6,114 nucleotides of DNA from an uncultured Desulfovibrio sp. (GTDB lineage Bacteria; Desulfobacterota; Desulfovibrionia; Desulfovibrionales; Desulfovibrionaceae). The notes beneath the pieces are model-generated. The model searched no databases and was not told where the DNA came from. It saw only the letters and a program-made list of their open reading frames with translations. Within the stretch, counting starts at the first letter, position 1, and the number at the start of each line of letters is the position of its first letter. Below, in pieces: positions 5,970 to 6,114 of this stretch. The stretch covers positions 1 to 6,114 of the forward strand of contig CAMWVJ010000079.1 in assembly GCA_947177645.1 (NCBI GenBank), in the 5' to 3' direction. A program made the translations under genes and the position numbers.

Positions 5970-6114
5970 CGCCCCGCCCCGCGGCGGCCCGGCGCCAAGG
6001 CACGCAAATCGCGCGGTCAACGGGCGGTCGCGTTTACACCTCTCCCAGCCCCCCAGCCCTCTCAGGCTCGGGGCTGGCGGGGTCGGCGGGAAGAAAGAGC
6101 AGGGGGGGGGGGGG
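5970..6114. other. Non-coding 3' end of the window with a G13 run
   Basis: I see no start codon with a ribosome binding site and no RNA gene here. The stretch is C- and G-rich, with a modest stem CCAGCCC/GGGCTGG (6053-6059/6071-6077, 11-nt loop). It ends in 13 consecutive G (6102-6114) at the very edge of the window. The run may continue beyond the window or mark a contig end. Confidence 0.5.

Noticed and set aside
3864..6020. 718-codon open frame on the minus strand opposite aprA
   Set aside because: Its translation is Val/Ala/His/Gly-rich and low in complexity, the expected mirror of a gene with strong C/G third-position bias. aprA on the plus strand is unambiguous.

Overview
The window most likely comes from a high-GC dissimilatory sulfate-reducing bacterium of the Desulfovibrionales (Desulfovibrio or a close relative). 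The main evidence is an aprB-aprA pair encoding the dissimilatory APS reductase. Its products have the full set of [4Fe-4S] cysteines and a typical sulfate-reducer FAD subunit. The rest of the coding content is strongly GC-rich at third codon positions. The genus is inference, because no rRNA or other marker gene is present.

Layout. 1-356: no convincing gene; an AT-richer stretch packed with short hairpins, including a probable bidirectional terminator at 190-247. 357-1205 (-): aroE, shikimate dehydrogenase. 1206-1344: divergent intergenic region with an 11-bp perfect inverted repeat bracketing a candidate aroE promoter. 1345-1851 (+): dut, dUTPase. 1903-3102 (+): argD-type acetylornithine aminotransferase, probably cotranscribed with dut. 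3129-3170: strong intrinsic terminator. 3171-3378: apr control region with a sigma70-type promoter and a Rex-like operator overlapping its -10. 3379-3867 and 3900-5888 (+): aprB and aprA. 5889-6114: non-coding, with two GC-rich hairpins just after aprA and a 13-G run at the window end.

How the genes work together. AprBA is the core: cytoplasmic reduction of adenosine 5'-phosphosulfate to sulfite and AMP, between ATP sulfurylase (sat) and the sulfite reductase. Neither sat nor the usual electron partner qmoABC lies inside this window. The three upstream genes are housekeeping: aromatic amino acid synthesis (aroE), nucleotide-pool sanitation (dut) and arginine synthesis (argD). They are isolated from apr by the terminator at 3129-3170 and have no evident functional link to it.

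No new protein system is visible. The points most worth a second look are regulatory and non-coding: the Rex-like site in the apr promoter, the paired repeat around the aroE promoter, and the hairpin-rich element next to aroE, which may be a dispersed repeat.
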